From contig JAPKYZ010000097.1 of the NCBI GenBank assembly GCA_026394055.1, positions 1 through 64,000 on the forward strand: 64,000 bases of DNA, read 5' to 3'. This document shows, piece after piece, positions 48,200-61,193 of the stretch; positions within the stretch are counted from its first letter, which is position 1, and each line of letters opens with the position of its first letter. Position numbers and translations under genes: made by a program. The stretch comes from Acidobacteriota bacterium. GTDB lineage: Bacteria; Acidobacteriota; Terriglobia; Bryobacterales; Bryobacteraceae. Under the pieces are notes generated by a model that was given only the letters and a program-made list of their open reading frames with translations, did not search any database and had not been told where the DNA came from.

Positions 48200-49363
48200 C
48201 TAGACGCGCGCCCGGCGGCGCACCGCGCCCAGCAGCACCAGGGCCAGCCCCGCCAGGGCGAAGGTCGCGGGTTCCGGAACGTCGCCGGTGGGCCGGTCAA
48301 ACTGGATCTTGAGACCGGAGGCCTTGTAGGCATCGGCCAGTTCCACTTGGCTGGCCAGCGTGCCGAAGTAGTCGTTCCAGGACTTGCCGCGGTGGCCGGA
48401 GCCCAGTTGCGCCCCGCCGCTCACACTGCTGAGCACATCCAGGTCCAGCTCAATCACCAGCGTCTCACCCACCAGCGCCTGAAACGGGATCTTGTCCAAG
48501 CCGAAGATCCCGGTGCGGCTGTCGATGTGGACGCGGCGGGAGATGTCGACGTCCTCACCCAAGTAATCTTGGTCGTAGTCGAGCAACGCGCTGTCCTCGA
48601 AGCCCAGATTGCTGTAACCGCTCCAGATCTGGCGGCCAGAGAAGTTGGCGGTGGCATCCGAACTGCCGCCCGGGATGGAGTTCCGCAGCATGGCATCCAA
48701 TCGGAAGTCGACCGCCGCCAACTGGTCGTCGCCTTCGCCGCTTGAATACTGGCGGCGGATCGCGGAGCGGCTGGTGACACTGGCCGAGGCGGACGTGGGC
48801 TCAGGATAGGTCCGGCCCGACAGGATGGTGGTGCCCTCCAGGTGGTACAGCCAGTCCAAGGCCACCGGCGTCCCATCGGCCAAGCCGGAGCTGCCGGCGT
48901 CTACCTTAAACGTGGCGGTGACAGTGGAGCGTGATTGCGCCAGCGCTCCCGCGGCCACGCCACTGGTTTCCGCATTCGCAAAGCCGCCCACCTTCAGTGT
49001 CTCCGCATTGGCGTAGCCGCTGGCGCGGGCGCTGGAATGGCCCGTCACGCCCACACTGGCGCAGTTCACCGAACAGGCATCGAGCACCTTCGGCTTGTTG
49101 ACGGCCGTGGCGCTCCGGTACAGCGCATCCTGGGTCTCTTTCAGGTCCTGGTGACCATCGTGCTCAAAGAACGGCGTCGTGGTCTTGCTCATGTAGACGC
49201 GAGTCGGATCGGCCACCGGGTAGTAGCCGGAGTTGCCGGATACGGCACCCAAGGTATCGCCGCGCACCGACTCGGTGTAGACCCGCAGCATCGCATCACC
49301 ACGCATCAACGGCCCGGTCAGCAGCGCCAAAGGAAGTAGGGGAAGAAGAGTTCGTAAGGACAT
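48200..49363 (-). CDS. PEP-CTERM surface protein
   Basis: A 387-residue protein with a signal peptide (about 1-23) and the C-terminal sorting tail VPEPATFALAGLALVLLGA followed by RRRARV, the classic PEP-CTERM tripartite signal cut by an exosortase. The body is beta-rich and Ser/Gly/Thr-rich. It holds a short internal repeat, GYANAET and GFANAET, about 12 residues apart. Its role at the surface or in biofilm is not known. No exosortase is in this window. Confidence 0.9.
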   Translation of the reverse strand: MSLRTLLPLLPLALLTGPLMRGDAMLRVYTESVRGDTLGAVSGNSGYYPVADPTRVYMSKTTTPFFEHDGHQDLKETQDALYRSATAVNKPKVLDACSVNCASVGVTGHSSARASGYANAETLKVGGFANAETSGVAAGALAQSRSTVTATFKVDAGSSGLADGTPVALDWLYHLEGTTILSGRTYPEPTSASASVTSRSAIRRQYSSGEGDDQLAAVDFRLDAMLRNSIPGGSSDATANFSGRQIWSGYSNLGFEDSALLDYDQDYLGEDVDISRRVHIDSRTGIFGLDKIPFQALVGETLVIELDLDVLSSVSGGAQLGSGHRGKSWNDYFGTLASQVELADAYKASGLKIQFDRPTGDVPEPATFALAGLALVLLGAVRRRARV

Positions 49364-49475
49364 ATGTTTTGTTCCGCCCTACTACGCGAGGTCGATCGAG
49401 TATTCGTATCAGCGCTCCATCAAGTTTTTTTTACCCGGCGGATGGACAGTTTGCGAGAACGGCCGCTGCCGCGGA
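49364..49475. other. Intergenic region between two PEP-CTERM genes
   Basis: 112 bp holding the promoter side of the upper gene and the 3' side of the lower one (minus strand). It has an eight-T run at about 49429-49436 (plus), which on the minus strand is a run of A. No clear terminator is seen. Confidence 0.3.
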
Positions 49476-50747
49476 TCAGGAGCGTCGACGGCGATGGCCG
49501 ATCAGCAGTAGCGCGGCTCCCAATGCACACAGAACGCCGGTGGCCGGTTCCGGAATGTCCGCGGGCTTTTCCGGAGCAAAGGGTTGATCCGGAGATTCAG
49601 GCGGCCCCGGAGACCACGGCGGAGATTGAGGCCGCTGCGGCGTGTCACGCTCTTTGGGTTCGACGGGGGGCACGCGCGGACTGGGCGGAGTGGTGGGCGG
49701 ATCGGGCCACGGCGGCGACGGGATGGGCGATGTGGGCCAGGGCGAGGGAGGCGGCGACGTGGGTGGCGGCTTGACCGGTGGGCCATACGGCGGCGGCTCG
49801 GGCGACGCGGGGGCACTGGGAGTTGGGCCCGGTGACGGCGAAGGGTTCGGGTTGTCTGGGCCGGGCGAGTTCGGGGTAGGAGAGTCGGACACCGGGATGT
49901 CAGGCTCTGGCTCCGGAGCGGTTGCCGGAGGCAGGATCGGTGCCGGGGCGGGAATGCCAGTGCCGGGAATGCCAGTGCCGGGTTGCGGGTACGGCGAGCG
50001 GCCATCGGCGGCGGCGGCCGGCTCCCAGGGCAGGGTGATGCCGTTGTTGCCGCCGAGGCTGGCGCTCGGGAACCCGCCCCAGTGGTTGCCCGGCGAATTT
50101 GCCGTTGTCGTGCTGCTCGATTGGGAGGACCCTCCACCGCTGGCGGGAACCACCGGCGCGCCCTGGTTCCAGGAGAACAGTGGCTCCACGAGATCTTTCA
50201 ATTGACGGCCCGCGCGGCCGCTGGGGGCGCCCACCAAGGGCCAATGACCGTCCAGCTCCGCGATCTGGTCAAACTCCTCGTCCGCCGGTGACTCATCCGC
50301 CGACTGCACTTCGTCTTGCGGCTCATCCTCCACCCGGTTGCCACAGCGGGCCCGCACCGTATGCTGGCCGTCGGTGAGCACCAGTTCGCCGGTCTTGATC
50401 AGCTGCGGTGTCCGCGTCCAGTAGATCTTGTCGCCCACGCGGTAGGAGACGTAGGCCCGCCGGTCCTGTGTGAGCTGGACGGGCTTCAGCCGGTCAGGCT
50501 TTACTTGGCGATAGTGGGCGGCGGCGGGTGCGTCCTGCGCCAACCGCTGCTTCACCTCCGCCGCGGACTGCACACCTCCCGCCAGCACGGAATGCCGGTA
50601 GACCGGGCGTCGCGGTGCCTCCGCCGCCGAAGGCCCGCCGGGCGGAGGCGGTGGCGCGGGTCCGCGCAGAGACTGGCAGGCTGCGGCAAGCAGCGCCAGG
50701 CCCGCCAAGATCCACCGCTTCTGTGCGACAAACGTGACCATCGGCAT
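49476..50747 (-). CDS. Proline-rich PEP-CTERM protein with possible lipoprotein signal
   Basis: A 423-residue protein from ATG 50747. The N-terminus (WILAGLALLAAACQS, C24) could be a lipoprotein signal, though the position before the AAC triad is Ala not Leu, so the lipobox is weak. The middle (about 290-400) is a proline-rich repetitive stretch with tandem GTGIP and many PPxP segments. The C-terminus is IPEPATGVLCALGAALLLIG then a basic tail, a PEP-CTERM signal. Having both anchors is unusual. An ATG two codons later is possible, and the frame is open upstream to 50933 without coding character. Confidence 0.75.
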   Translation of the reverse strand: MPMVTFVAQKRWILAGLALLAAACQSLRGPAPPPPPGGPSAAEAPRRPVYRHSVLAGGVQSAAEVKQRLAQDAPAAAHYRQVKPDRLKPVQLTQDRRAYVSYRVGDKIYWTRTPQLIKTGELVLTDGQHTVRARCGNRVEDEPQDEVQSADESPADEEFDQIAELDGHWPLVGAPSGRAGRQLKDLVEPLFSWNQGAPVVPASGGGSSQSSSTTTANSPGNHWGGFPSASLGGNNGITLPWEPAAAADGRSPYPQPGTGIPGTGIPAPAPILPPATAPEPEPDIPVSDSPTPNSPGPDNPNPSPSPGPTPSAPASPEPPPYGPPVKPPPTSPPPSPWPTSPIPSPPWPDPPTTPPSPRVPPVEPKERDTPQRPQSPPWSPGPPESPDQPFAPEKPADIPEPATGVLCALGAALLLIGHRRRRS

Positions 50748-50931
50748 GGGGCGCACAGCAAGTGCACCATCCAAACACTCATCGGCGAGAGCCAGGCACG
50801 GTTGAAATGCATTGCGCAGACAGCGCGGCGCGCACAAGCGTCTTGCAGTCAGGTGAGGCTCGGCTGCGGAGCGAGGGAGATGGGCCGCTGGAAAGCTGGG
50901 AAGATAGAGATGGCGCCGGGCGGCGTCCACC

Positions 50932-51330
50932 ATGAGTTACCTGGACAGTCTCGAAAACAATTTGAAAGCCCTGGAGCGGCTGGAGGAGAAAGACCCGGAG
51001 CAGCTGCGCCGCGATGCCGAGGCTCGCGATTCAGAACGGGCGCGCGCCCTGCGGATCGCCCCGCATGCCGACGCCCTGCGTAACGGCGAGTTCACCAGCC
51101 AGTTCCTGACCGCTTGCCGCACCGTGGGCCATGGGATGCGGATGCTGGTCCGGTTCACGTGGCTGGAACAGACGCTGCGCCTGGAGGCCAAGGACAAGAA
51201 GCTGGAGCTCCAGCCGCTGCCGGAAGGCATTCAGGCCGTCTTCTTCGTCAATGGTGAAACCGTGGCCACCGAGATGCTGGACTTAAGCGGCGACCCGGTG
51301 GCGTTTGCGCATCGGTGGCTGGAAAGCTAG
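50932..51330 (+). CDS. Small conserved-looking protein of unknown function
   Basis: 132 residues. The N-terminal 50 residues are highly charged and helical (SLENNLKALERLEEKDPEQL), possibly coiled coil. The rest mixes strand and helix, including FFVNGETVATEMLDL. I recognise no family and see no signal peptide. It starts divergently from the proline-rich PEP-CTERM gene and is followed 73 bp later by a radical SAM gene, so it may be co-transcribed with it. Confidence 0.75.
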   Translation: MSYLDSLENNLKALERLEEKDPEQLRRDAEARDSERARALRIAPHADALRNGEFTSQFLTACRTVGHGMRMLVRFTWLEQTLRLEAKDKKLELQPLPEGIQAVFFVNGETVATEMLDLSGDPVAFAHRWLES

Positions 51331-51403
51331 GCCCGGCGCGCGGTGCAGCGGCAACAGAGGCTGATAAACTCGGCTCCATGGCCAGAGCGTGGGCGCACCC
51401 CCG

Positions 51404-52552
51404 ATGAGTAGTGGCAGCAGCTTGTTTCCGATGGCCGGGCAGGTTCCGCTGATGGGTGGGCCCACCTGGTTGGGCGCGACGCCGCGCATCAGCTCCCTGC
51501 TGATCAAACCAGCGTCGGCGGTCTGCAATCTCGATTGCTCCTACTGCTTCTATCTCGACCGCGACGCGGACCCGTACAAGGACCTGCCCGCCCGCCGCAT
51601 GACCGACGAGACGCTGGAACGGCTGGTCGACACCTACCTGTTCTACAGCTACCCGCAATCCACCTTTGCGTTTCAGGGTGGCGAGCCGACACTGGCCGGG
51701 TTGCCGTTCTTTGAGAAGCTGATCCGCCTGCAGCAGCAGTACGGCCGCAACGGCCATTCCGTCTCGAACGCTCTGCAGACCAATGCCGTGCTGCTCGACG
51801 ACAACTGGGCGCAGTTCTTCCGGCAGTACAACTGGCTGCTGGGCGTCTCGCTGGATGGCCCGGAAGGGATCAACGACCTGCACCGCTACAACCGCGCCGG
51901 GCACGGCACCTGGAAGCGCGTCATGCAGTCGATCGAGTGCTTGAAGAAGAATGGCGTGGAGTTCAACATCCTCTGCGTGCTGAACGCCGCCAACGTCGAA
52001 CATCCGCGCGAGATCTACAAGTTCTATAAATCGATCGGCATCGATAACATCCAGTACATCCCGCTGGCGGAGTTCAACCCCGACGGCAGCCGCATGCCGT
52101 TCACGATCACGCCGGAGCAGTACGGCCGCTTCCTGTGCGAGACGTTTGACCTGTGGTGGCCGGACCGCAAGAAGATCCGCATCCGCTTTTTCGACAACAT
52201 CGCCGAAGCCCTGGCGGGACAGAAGCCCGGTAGTTGCACCATGCATGAGACCTGCGACAGCTACTGCGTGGTGGAGTACAACGGCGACGTCTACCCGTGC
52301 GACTTCTTCGTCGAAGGCGGCTGGAAGCTGGGCAACATCGAGATCGATAGCTGGACCGACATCGCCCGCCGTAGCCGCCGCTATGGCTTCGCGCACAAGA
52401 AAACGCTGGCCCACCCGGACTGCCAGGTCTGCGACTACCAGTCCTACAAGATGATCTATGCCAAGGCCACCGGTCCACTGCGCCAGGAGCTGAAGAAGAT
52501 CCTGGGCCGCGAAGTGGAAGCGCCCACGATGCATTCGATCAGCCCCTACTAA
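51404..52552 (+). CDS. Radical SAM protein, anaerobic sulfatase maturase-like (SPASM)
   Basis: A 382-residue radical SAM enzyme from ATG 51404 (GTG 51389 is an alternative). The cluster motif is CNLDCSYC with C41, C45 and C48. The SAM-binding GGEP follows in FAFQGGEPTLAGLPF. The C-terminal third is SPASM-like, with further cysteines in SCTMHETC, YCVVEYNGDVYPC and CQVCDY. This is the arrangement of sulfatase-maturing enzymes, which oxidise a cysteine or serine to formylglycine. No sulfatase is nearby, so the client is unknown. Confidence 0.86.
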   Translation: MSSGSSLFPMAGQVPLMGGPTWLGATPRISSLLIKPASAVCNLDCSYCFYLDRDADPYKDLPARRMTDETLERLVDTYLFYSYPQSTFAFQGGEPTLAGLPFFEKLIRLQQQYGRNGHSVSNALQTNAVLLDDNWAQFFRQYNWLLGVSLDGPEGINDLHRYNRAGHGTWKRVMQSIECLKKNGVEFNILCVLNAANVEHPREIYKFYKSIGIDNIQYIPLAEFNPDGSRMPFTITPEQYGRFLCETFDLWWPDRKKIRIRFFDNIAEALAGQKPGSCTMHETCDSYCVVEYNGDVYPCDFFVEGGWKLGNIEIDSWTDIARRSRRYGFAHKKTLAHPDCQVCDYQSYKMIYAKATGPLRQELKKILGREVEAPTMHSISPY

Positions 52553-52565
52553 AGAGAGCTCTGCG

Positions 52566-53498
52566 ATGCCTGCCAAACCGGTCTTCCAGCGGGGTGTGAA
52601 CTTCACGGCGGAACGGCCGGACGTGTATGGAACACCCGGCGCGATCAAGCAACTGGAGCGCCTGCCCGGCTACGGCATCAACGCCATTTCGCTGGTGCCC
52701 TATGGCTTCACGCGCGCGGGTACTCCGATGGTCCGGCTGCCCGGCGCGGGCAGTTGGGAACGGGACGAAGGCTTGATCGAACTGGCTCAGCGGGCGCATC
52801 AGCTGGGCATGTTCGTCTTGCTGAAGCCGCAGATCTGGGTGGGCGGTGGAGCTGGAGCATTTCCCGGGTCGCTCGACTTTCCGGAAGCGGCAGATCGCGA
52901 GGCCTGGTTTGGGAGCTACGCAATGTTCGTCGACCACTACGCCGCGCTCGCCACATGGATGAAGGCGGACCTGTTCTGCGTCGGCACGGAGTTCGTGAAA
53001 CTCTCCGCGCACGAGAAGCAGTGGCGCAGCTTGATCGCCCGGGCCCGGCAAAAGACCACCTCGCCGCTCACCTACGCGGCCACGCAGGGTCCGGAGTTTG
53101 AGACGTTGGCCTTCTGGGATGCGCTCGACTACATCGGCCTCAACAACTACTACCCGTTGCCGGACACGCTCGACGCCACCGGCATTGTGGCCAAGGTGGC
53201 GGTGGTTCAGAAGAAGTACCGCAAGCCAGTAGTGTTGACCGAAGCGGGCTACGCCAGCCTGGAGGCTCCCCACAAGGCGCCCTGGGACGAGACGCCGCGC
53301 AAGATCTCGCTCGATGATCAGGCTCGCTGCTACGAAGCCATCTTCCAGGGCTTCTACTGGCAGCCCTGGTTTATGGGGATGTACTGGTGGAAGGTTGGCT
53401 CAAACGGCTATGGCGGCCCCACCGATGGCAGCCACACGCCCTGGGGCAAACCCGCCATGGAAGTGGTGAAAAAGTGGTACCGCTCCGGCGGGCGGTAG
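52566..53498 (+). CDS. TIM-barrel glycosidase, GH113-like
   Basis: A 310-residue cytoplasmic-looking TIM barrel. Segments FVLLKPQIWV, FCVGTEFVKLS with E142 and PVVLTEAGYAS with E226 give the paired glutamates of a retaining glycosidase. The layout recalls the mannanase-type GH113 family. There is no signal peptide. It starts 13 bp after the radical SAM gene, so both are likely one transcript. The 159 bp downstream, to the next gene's stop, hold nothing I can name. Confidence 0.75.
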   Translation: MPAKPVFQRGVNFTAERPDVYGTPGAIKQLERLPGYGINAISLVPYGFTRAGTPMVRLPGAGSWERDEGLIELAQRAHQLGMFVLLKPQIWVGGGAGAFPGSLDFPEAADREAWFGSYAMFVDHYAALATWMKADLFCVGTEFVKLSAHEKQWRSLIARARQKTTSPLTYAATQGPEFETLAFWDALDYIGLNNYYPLPDTLDATGIVAKVAVVQKKYRKPVVLTEAGYASLEAPHKAPWDETPRKISLDDQARCYEAIFQGFYWQPWFMGMYWWKVGSNGYGGPTDGSHTPWGKPAMEVVKKWYRSGGR

Positions 53499-53657
53499 TG
53501 TCCGATTGAGTGCTGGTCGCAAGCGTAGGGAGCAAGCGGATCGCCGGTCCCGCTTTCTGTTGAGCGACGCGGAGTTCGTCCCGGCTCTGCAGATTGAGCC
53601 AGAACTCTCCCCGGTTAGTCCGCAACTCACTCAGTTCCCGTATGAGGCCCGGCGCGG

Positions 53658-54749
53658 CTACTTCTCGCTGAGCGCCGCGGCCGTGCACGCGGCTGGCTTC
53701 CGCACTGGGTTGCAACGGGCGTTGCCTTTGCCGAAGCTGACGGAATAGCCGGAGGGGGCGGCTTTGTAGTCGAAGGGGTAGTCCGTGCTCAGCAGTTGCG
53801 CACCGCTATTGAGAGCCGCATCGCGGCGGGTGGTGTTGCCTTCGCGGACGGCGCGAGCTCCACCATCGGTCATGGTGCGGACCAGGTAGCCTTTGCGGAC
53901 CACTTCCGCAATCTTGGGGTCAGTGGGGTTGTTCATCTTCACAAATGCCGCGTCGGGCGTGCCCGGGGTCGAATTGGTGAACATGGCGCGGCCCTCCAGC
54001 GACGGATGCCCGGCCGTGTAGAGCGGCGTGGCCCGTTCCTGATCGAGCAGGAAGATCACCTTGCCGCGCGCCGCTTCAAGCGTCGGCCAGCCGGTGGTCA
54101 ACACCGCTTCTTCCAGCGTCTTGTACGTCCCGCGAACGTTGTCCGGTGTGATCAGCTTCCCGGCCGGAAACACGCTGCGGATCTCGGCATCGAGCGCTTC
54201 CATGGTGGCGGTGGTCAGCATGCCGGGACCAGGCTCGGCGCCGGGGGCGGGGCTGCGGTCTTTGTTCTCGACCAGAATGAAGATCGGCAGATGCCCGGGA
54301 TGCGCATCGGACCATTGGCGCACGACCGACAGACAGTTGGTGAAGGGCTGGCAGCTGCTGCGGTAGTCGATGTCCTGGACGTGGACCACCTTAAAGCCGG
54401 GCTTGCCCATGATGCCCGCCGGGTCAAACGGAGGGTCTGGCGGCAGGTTGGCCTTGGCCACTAGGCCCGGCCCCTTGGGGTCCGCAAAACGCCCGCCTTC
54501 GGGATCTTGGTAGACGTCAAACTCGAACTGGCGCACGCCCTGGTTCAGTTGGACCTCCACCGCCGGGTGCCGGTAATCGAGCGCCTCGGCCGCCTGCGGG
54601 CTGGCCTGCTTCAGGCGGGCGGCTTCACTGGGCGCCAAGCCCAGGTGGTAGCTGTTGTGTGTGCCGATCAGCTGGATATCGGTGAGCCGCAGCGGCTGCT
54701 GAGCCAGCGCGGGGAGGGCGAAAAGTACAAGTCCAAAGCGGAGCATCAT
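53658..54749 (-). CDS. Exported PI-PLC-like phosphodiesterase
   Basis: A 363-residue protein from ATG 54749 with a signal peptide (about 1-17). The active-site start is LIGTHNSYHLG, with an acidic QFEFDVYQDPEG pair and a VVHVQDIDYRSSC segment typical of the calcium-dependent phosphoinositide phospholipase C-like family. The real substrate may be another phosphodiester lipid. Directly downstream of the unknown gene at 54842 on the minus strand. Confidence 0.82.
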   Translation of the reverse strand: MMLRFGLVLFALPALAQQPLRLTDIQLIGTHNSYHLGLAPSEAARLKQASPQAAEALDYRHPAVEVQLNQGVRQFEFDVYQDPEGGRFADPKGPGLVAKANLPPDPPFDPAGIMGKPGFKVVHVQDIDYRSSCQPFTNCLSVVRQWSDAHPGHLPIFILVENKDRSPAPGAEPGPGMLTTATMEALDAEIRSVFPAGKLITPDNVRGTYKTLEEAVLTTGWPTLEAARGKVIFLLDQERATPLYTAGHPSLEGRAMFTNSTPGTPDAAFVKMNNPTDPKIAEVVRKGYLVRTMTDGGARAVREGNTTRRDAALNSGAQLLSTDYPFDYKAAPSGYSVSFGKGNARCNPVRKPAACTAAALSEK

Positions 54750-54841
54750 TATGAGCGTAGAGGATCGATGTTGGAACTTGATGAATTCCACGCCGTCCGG
54801 TTCCGCCCGCCCCTCAAGCTCGGCGCAGGTCTCGGGGGCCG

Positions 54842-55558
54842 TTAGAACGGCATCACGGTGGAGGGTCCTTCATAGACCCGAGGGCGCGTCTCCTTGAACC
54901 ACAGCCCCTGACCACCGCGCAGTGGCTCCACCATGCTGTAGGTGCCGCGGTGTTCCACCGGGACGTCTTCCGTGTTGAGCACCACCTCGTCGGGCATCAC
55001 ATGATAGAGCGCCATCTCCTCTTTGTTGGCGTAGGAGGTGTTGTACATGACATCCCAATACCGGCCCTGGTAGCGGACCACTTTGTGGTTTGCCCAAAGG
55101 TAGAGATCCTGCCCGGCGACGTTGGGGAGCAGACGGACGACGCCGGCACGCGGATGGTTGCTGACGAATCCTTTGCGGTGGTTGCCGGTGTAGCTGACGA
55201 ACTCGAAATCCGTTTTGGGCAACCCCAGCCCATAGGGCGCCGGGGCCCAACACAGGATCTGGAAAGCCGCCGCGAACATGGCACATTCGCCGGTGGTCAG
55301 GTCGTTGTCCAGCATCGGACTCCCCGTGCCGCCTCGGCCGGACCCATCCCAGGTCAGCCCGTTGGCGGGCGTGCGGATATAGGCCACGAAGTTGTCAAAC
55401 AACTGCTGGAAGTTCATCGGCCGGGTGGCCATGATCTTGCTGCCCGCCAGATTGCGGAGTCCATCGGCCCCGCCCACCGCTCCAATCGCGGTGCCCATTT
55501 GGCCGGCAAAAGCTGCGGATGGATAGTAGTCTTTGATCACGCCGTAGGGTTTGGGCAT
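54842..55558 (-). CDS. Unknown protein with transglutaminase-like residue pattern
   Basis: A 238-residue protein with no signal peptide and no family I recognise. TTGECAMFAAAFQILC (C92 at a helix start), then ANHKVVRYQGRYWDVMYN with H158 and W168-D169, resembles the Cys-His-Asp layout of transglutaminase-like or papain-fold cysteine enzymes. This is my inference from spacing only. It is followed on the same strand by the PI-PLC-like gene, 92 bp away. The Arg-rich and aromatic C-terminus is not informative. Confidence 0.7.
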   Translation of the reverse strand: MPKPYGVIKDYYPSAAFAGQMGTAIGAVGGADGLRNLAGSKIMATRPMNFQQLFDNFVAYIRTPANGLTWDGSGRGGTGSPMLDNDLTTGECAMFAAAFQILCWAPAPYGLGLPKTDFEFVSYTGNHRKGFVSNHPRAGVVRLLPNVAGQDLYLWANHKVVRYQGRYWDVMYNTSYANKEEMALYHVMPDEVVLNTEDVPVEHRGTYSMVEPLRGGQGLWFKETRPRVYEGPSTVMPF

Positions 55559-55636
55559 ATATGAGCCGTAGAGTGGTTAAGCCGATGATATCGAACTCCC
55601 TGCCGCCCTTTGCCGCGGGTTTGAGTCCGCCGCGAG

Positions 55637-56983
55637 CTAGACCGCGCCCAAGCCACGCCCACTCAGTTGTGTTGTCCGAATCTGGCCGTCGGTGATTTTG
55701 AAGATGCCCGGGAACTTCGATTCCCACGGGCGGTTGGCCACTGGGACGTACTGCCGGGCGTTGGCCTCGATGCCGGTGACGCCGGGGACATGCGCGGCCA
55801 GGCCCACCGAATGGATCAGCGCGGCGCCGGGGCAGGTGAGGTCTTGCACACAAGTGAACATCTTGTACTTGTTCGCCGCCGCCGCCATCAGCATGGCTTG
55901 GGTCTGGCCTTTGCAGGCCTTCAGGGCGACGCCGGAGTAGCCCATCTCTCGCGCCAGCAGCAGTGTTTCCAGATCCACCAGCGATTCATCGATCACCACC
56001 GGGCGCAGCTTTGCCGCTTCATGCATCACGTTGGTGCGGTCGGCCTTCAAGTCGCGGCGCGTGGGCTGCTCGACGTATTGAACTTTGTCGAACAGCTTCG
56101 GTGCACGCTCCTTGATCTGGCGCAGGAAGTCCAGGAAGTAGGCGATGTTGGGGCAGTTCTCATTGAAGTCCAGGCAATAGGTTTTGTCACCCGCCACGCG
56201 GTCAATGCGGACCACCCGCTCCACGTCGGCGGCCAGATTGCCTCCGTTCAGCTTGATCTTCAAGTGCGTCAGGCCGTTGTAGGCAATCCAATCGGGCAGC
56301 GTTTCAGGCAGGCCGTCGTTGAGGCGAGCCTTGAGATCGGAGGCTTCAATGGCGTCGCCCGCGCCGACGGAATGGTAGAGCGACACCTGCGGCTTGGGCT
56401 TCAGCAGAATGGCTTCATGCAGCCGCGCTCCTTTGAAGTCCGGCCCCAAATAGGCCGAGAGGTCGCGCGGCAGGCAGTCCGGGCCGTAGCACTGGTAGAT
56501 GCTGCGCCCCAGCAGTTTGCCGTAGGCGTCATGGACGGCGGCGTCAAATGGGCTCAGGGTCACCAGCACAGCCAACTTCGGCATGGCGGGCGCGGCTTTC
56601 AAGCAGGCCGGTTCGATCTGCACGCCCAGATCAATGGGATGGCCGTACTCGCGATGGCCTTCGTAGATGGTCTTGATGGAGGAAGCCAGCGTGCGCATCT
56701 CGCCCAGCGTGACGTCGTAGGGCTTGCCCGGGTAGGCCCAGACGTTGCCCATCGACATGGACCCGAAACCCTTCTGCCGCTTGCCGTCACGCGTGCGGAC
56801 CGTCACTTCGACGTTCAGCATGGTGACGCGATCGACGGTCTTGCCGCCGAACTGGTAAGGGGCGCGGTAGAGGAAGTCTTCGAACGTCAGCTCGACCGCG
56901 TCAATGGCGATCTCCACCGGCTTGGGCGCGGCGTGGATGAAGGGCGCGGCGAGTGGCGCGGCCAGCAGGGTTCGGCGAGTCAT
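55637..56983 (-). CDS. Tat-exported enolase-superfamily enzyme (mandelate racemase/muconate lactonizing type)
   Basis: A 448-residue protein. A twin-arginine signal ([17 protein letters not shown]) opens it, so it is probably folded before export. The barrel has K242/K244 in HLKIKLN as acid/base candidates and metal ligands at D272 (LDFNEN), E305 (YVEQP) and D332 (IDES). The set is intact. Epimerase, dehydratase and racemase activities all occur in this superfamily, so I leave it open. Confidence 0.87.
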   Translation of the reverse strand: MTRRTLLAAPLAAPFIHAAPKPVEIAIDAVELTFEDFLYRAPYQFGGKTVDRVTMLNVEVTVRTRDGKRQKGFGSMSMGNVWAYPGKPYDVTLGEMRTLASSIKTIYEGHREYGHPIDLGVQIEPACLKAAPAMPKLAVLVTLSPFDAAVHDAYGKLLGRSIYQCYGPDCLPRDLSAYLGPDFKGARLHEAILLKPKPQVSLYHSVGAGDAIEASDLKARLNDGLPETLPDWIAYNGLTHLKIKLNGGNLAADVERVVRIDRVAGDKTYCLDFNENCPNIAYFLDFLRQIKERAPKLFDKVQYVEQPTRRDLKADRTNVMHEAAKLRPVVIDESLVDLETLLLAREMGYSGVALKACKGQTQAMLMAAAANKYKMFTCVQDLTCPGAALIHSVGLAAHVPGVTGIEANARQYVPVANRPWESKFPGIFKITDGQIRTTQLSGRGLGAV

Positions 56984-56996
56984 GTCCCTTTCGAGC

Positions 56997-61146
<4,150 letters not shown>

Positions 61147-61153
61147 CGACATT

Positions 61154-61187
61154 TGTGATCACAGATTCTTGAAATCTGTCATACAAT
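61154..61187 (+). promoter_or_regulatory. Candidate operator and -10 box upstream of the dienelactone hydrolase gene
   Basis: The palindrome TGTGATCACA (61154-61163) overlaps a 7-bp inverted repeat ACAGATT-CTTGA-AATCTGT (61161-61179). A TACAAT -10-like box follows at 61182-61187, just before the ATG at 61194. No good -35 is visible at 17 bp, which fits an activator-dependent or leaderless promoter (inference). Confidence 0.4.
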
Positions 61188-61193
61188 CTCGTC

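Noticed and set aside
53499-53657. Short frames in the gap between the glycosidase and PI-PLC-like genes
   Set aside because: Convergent intergenic region; no start signal or family match.
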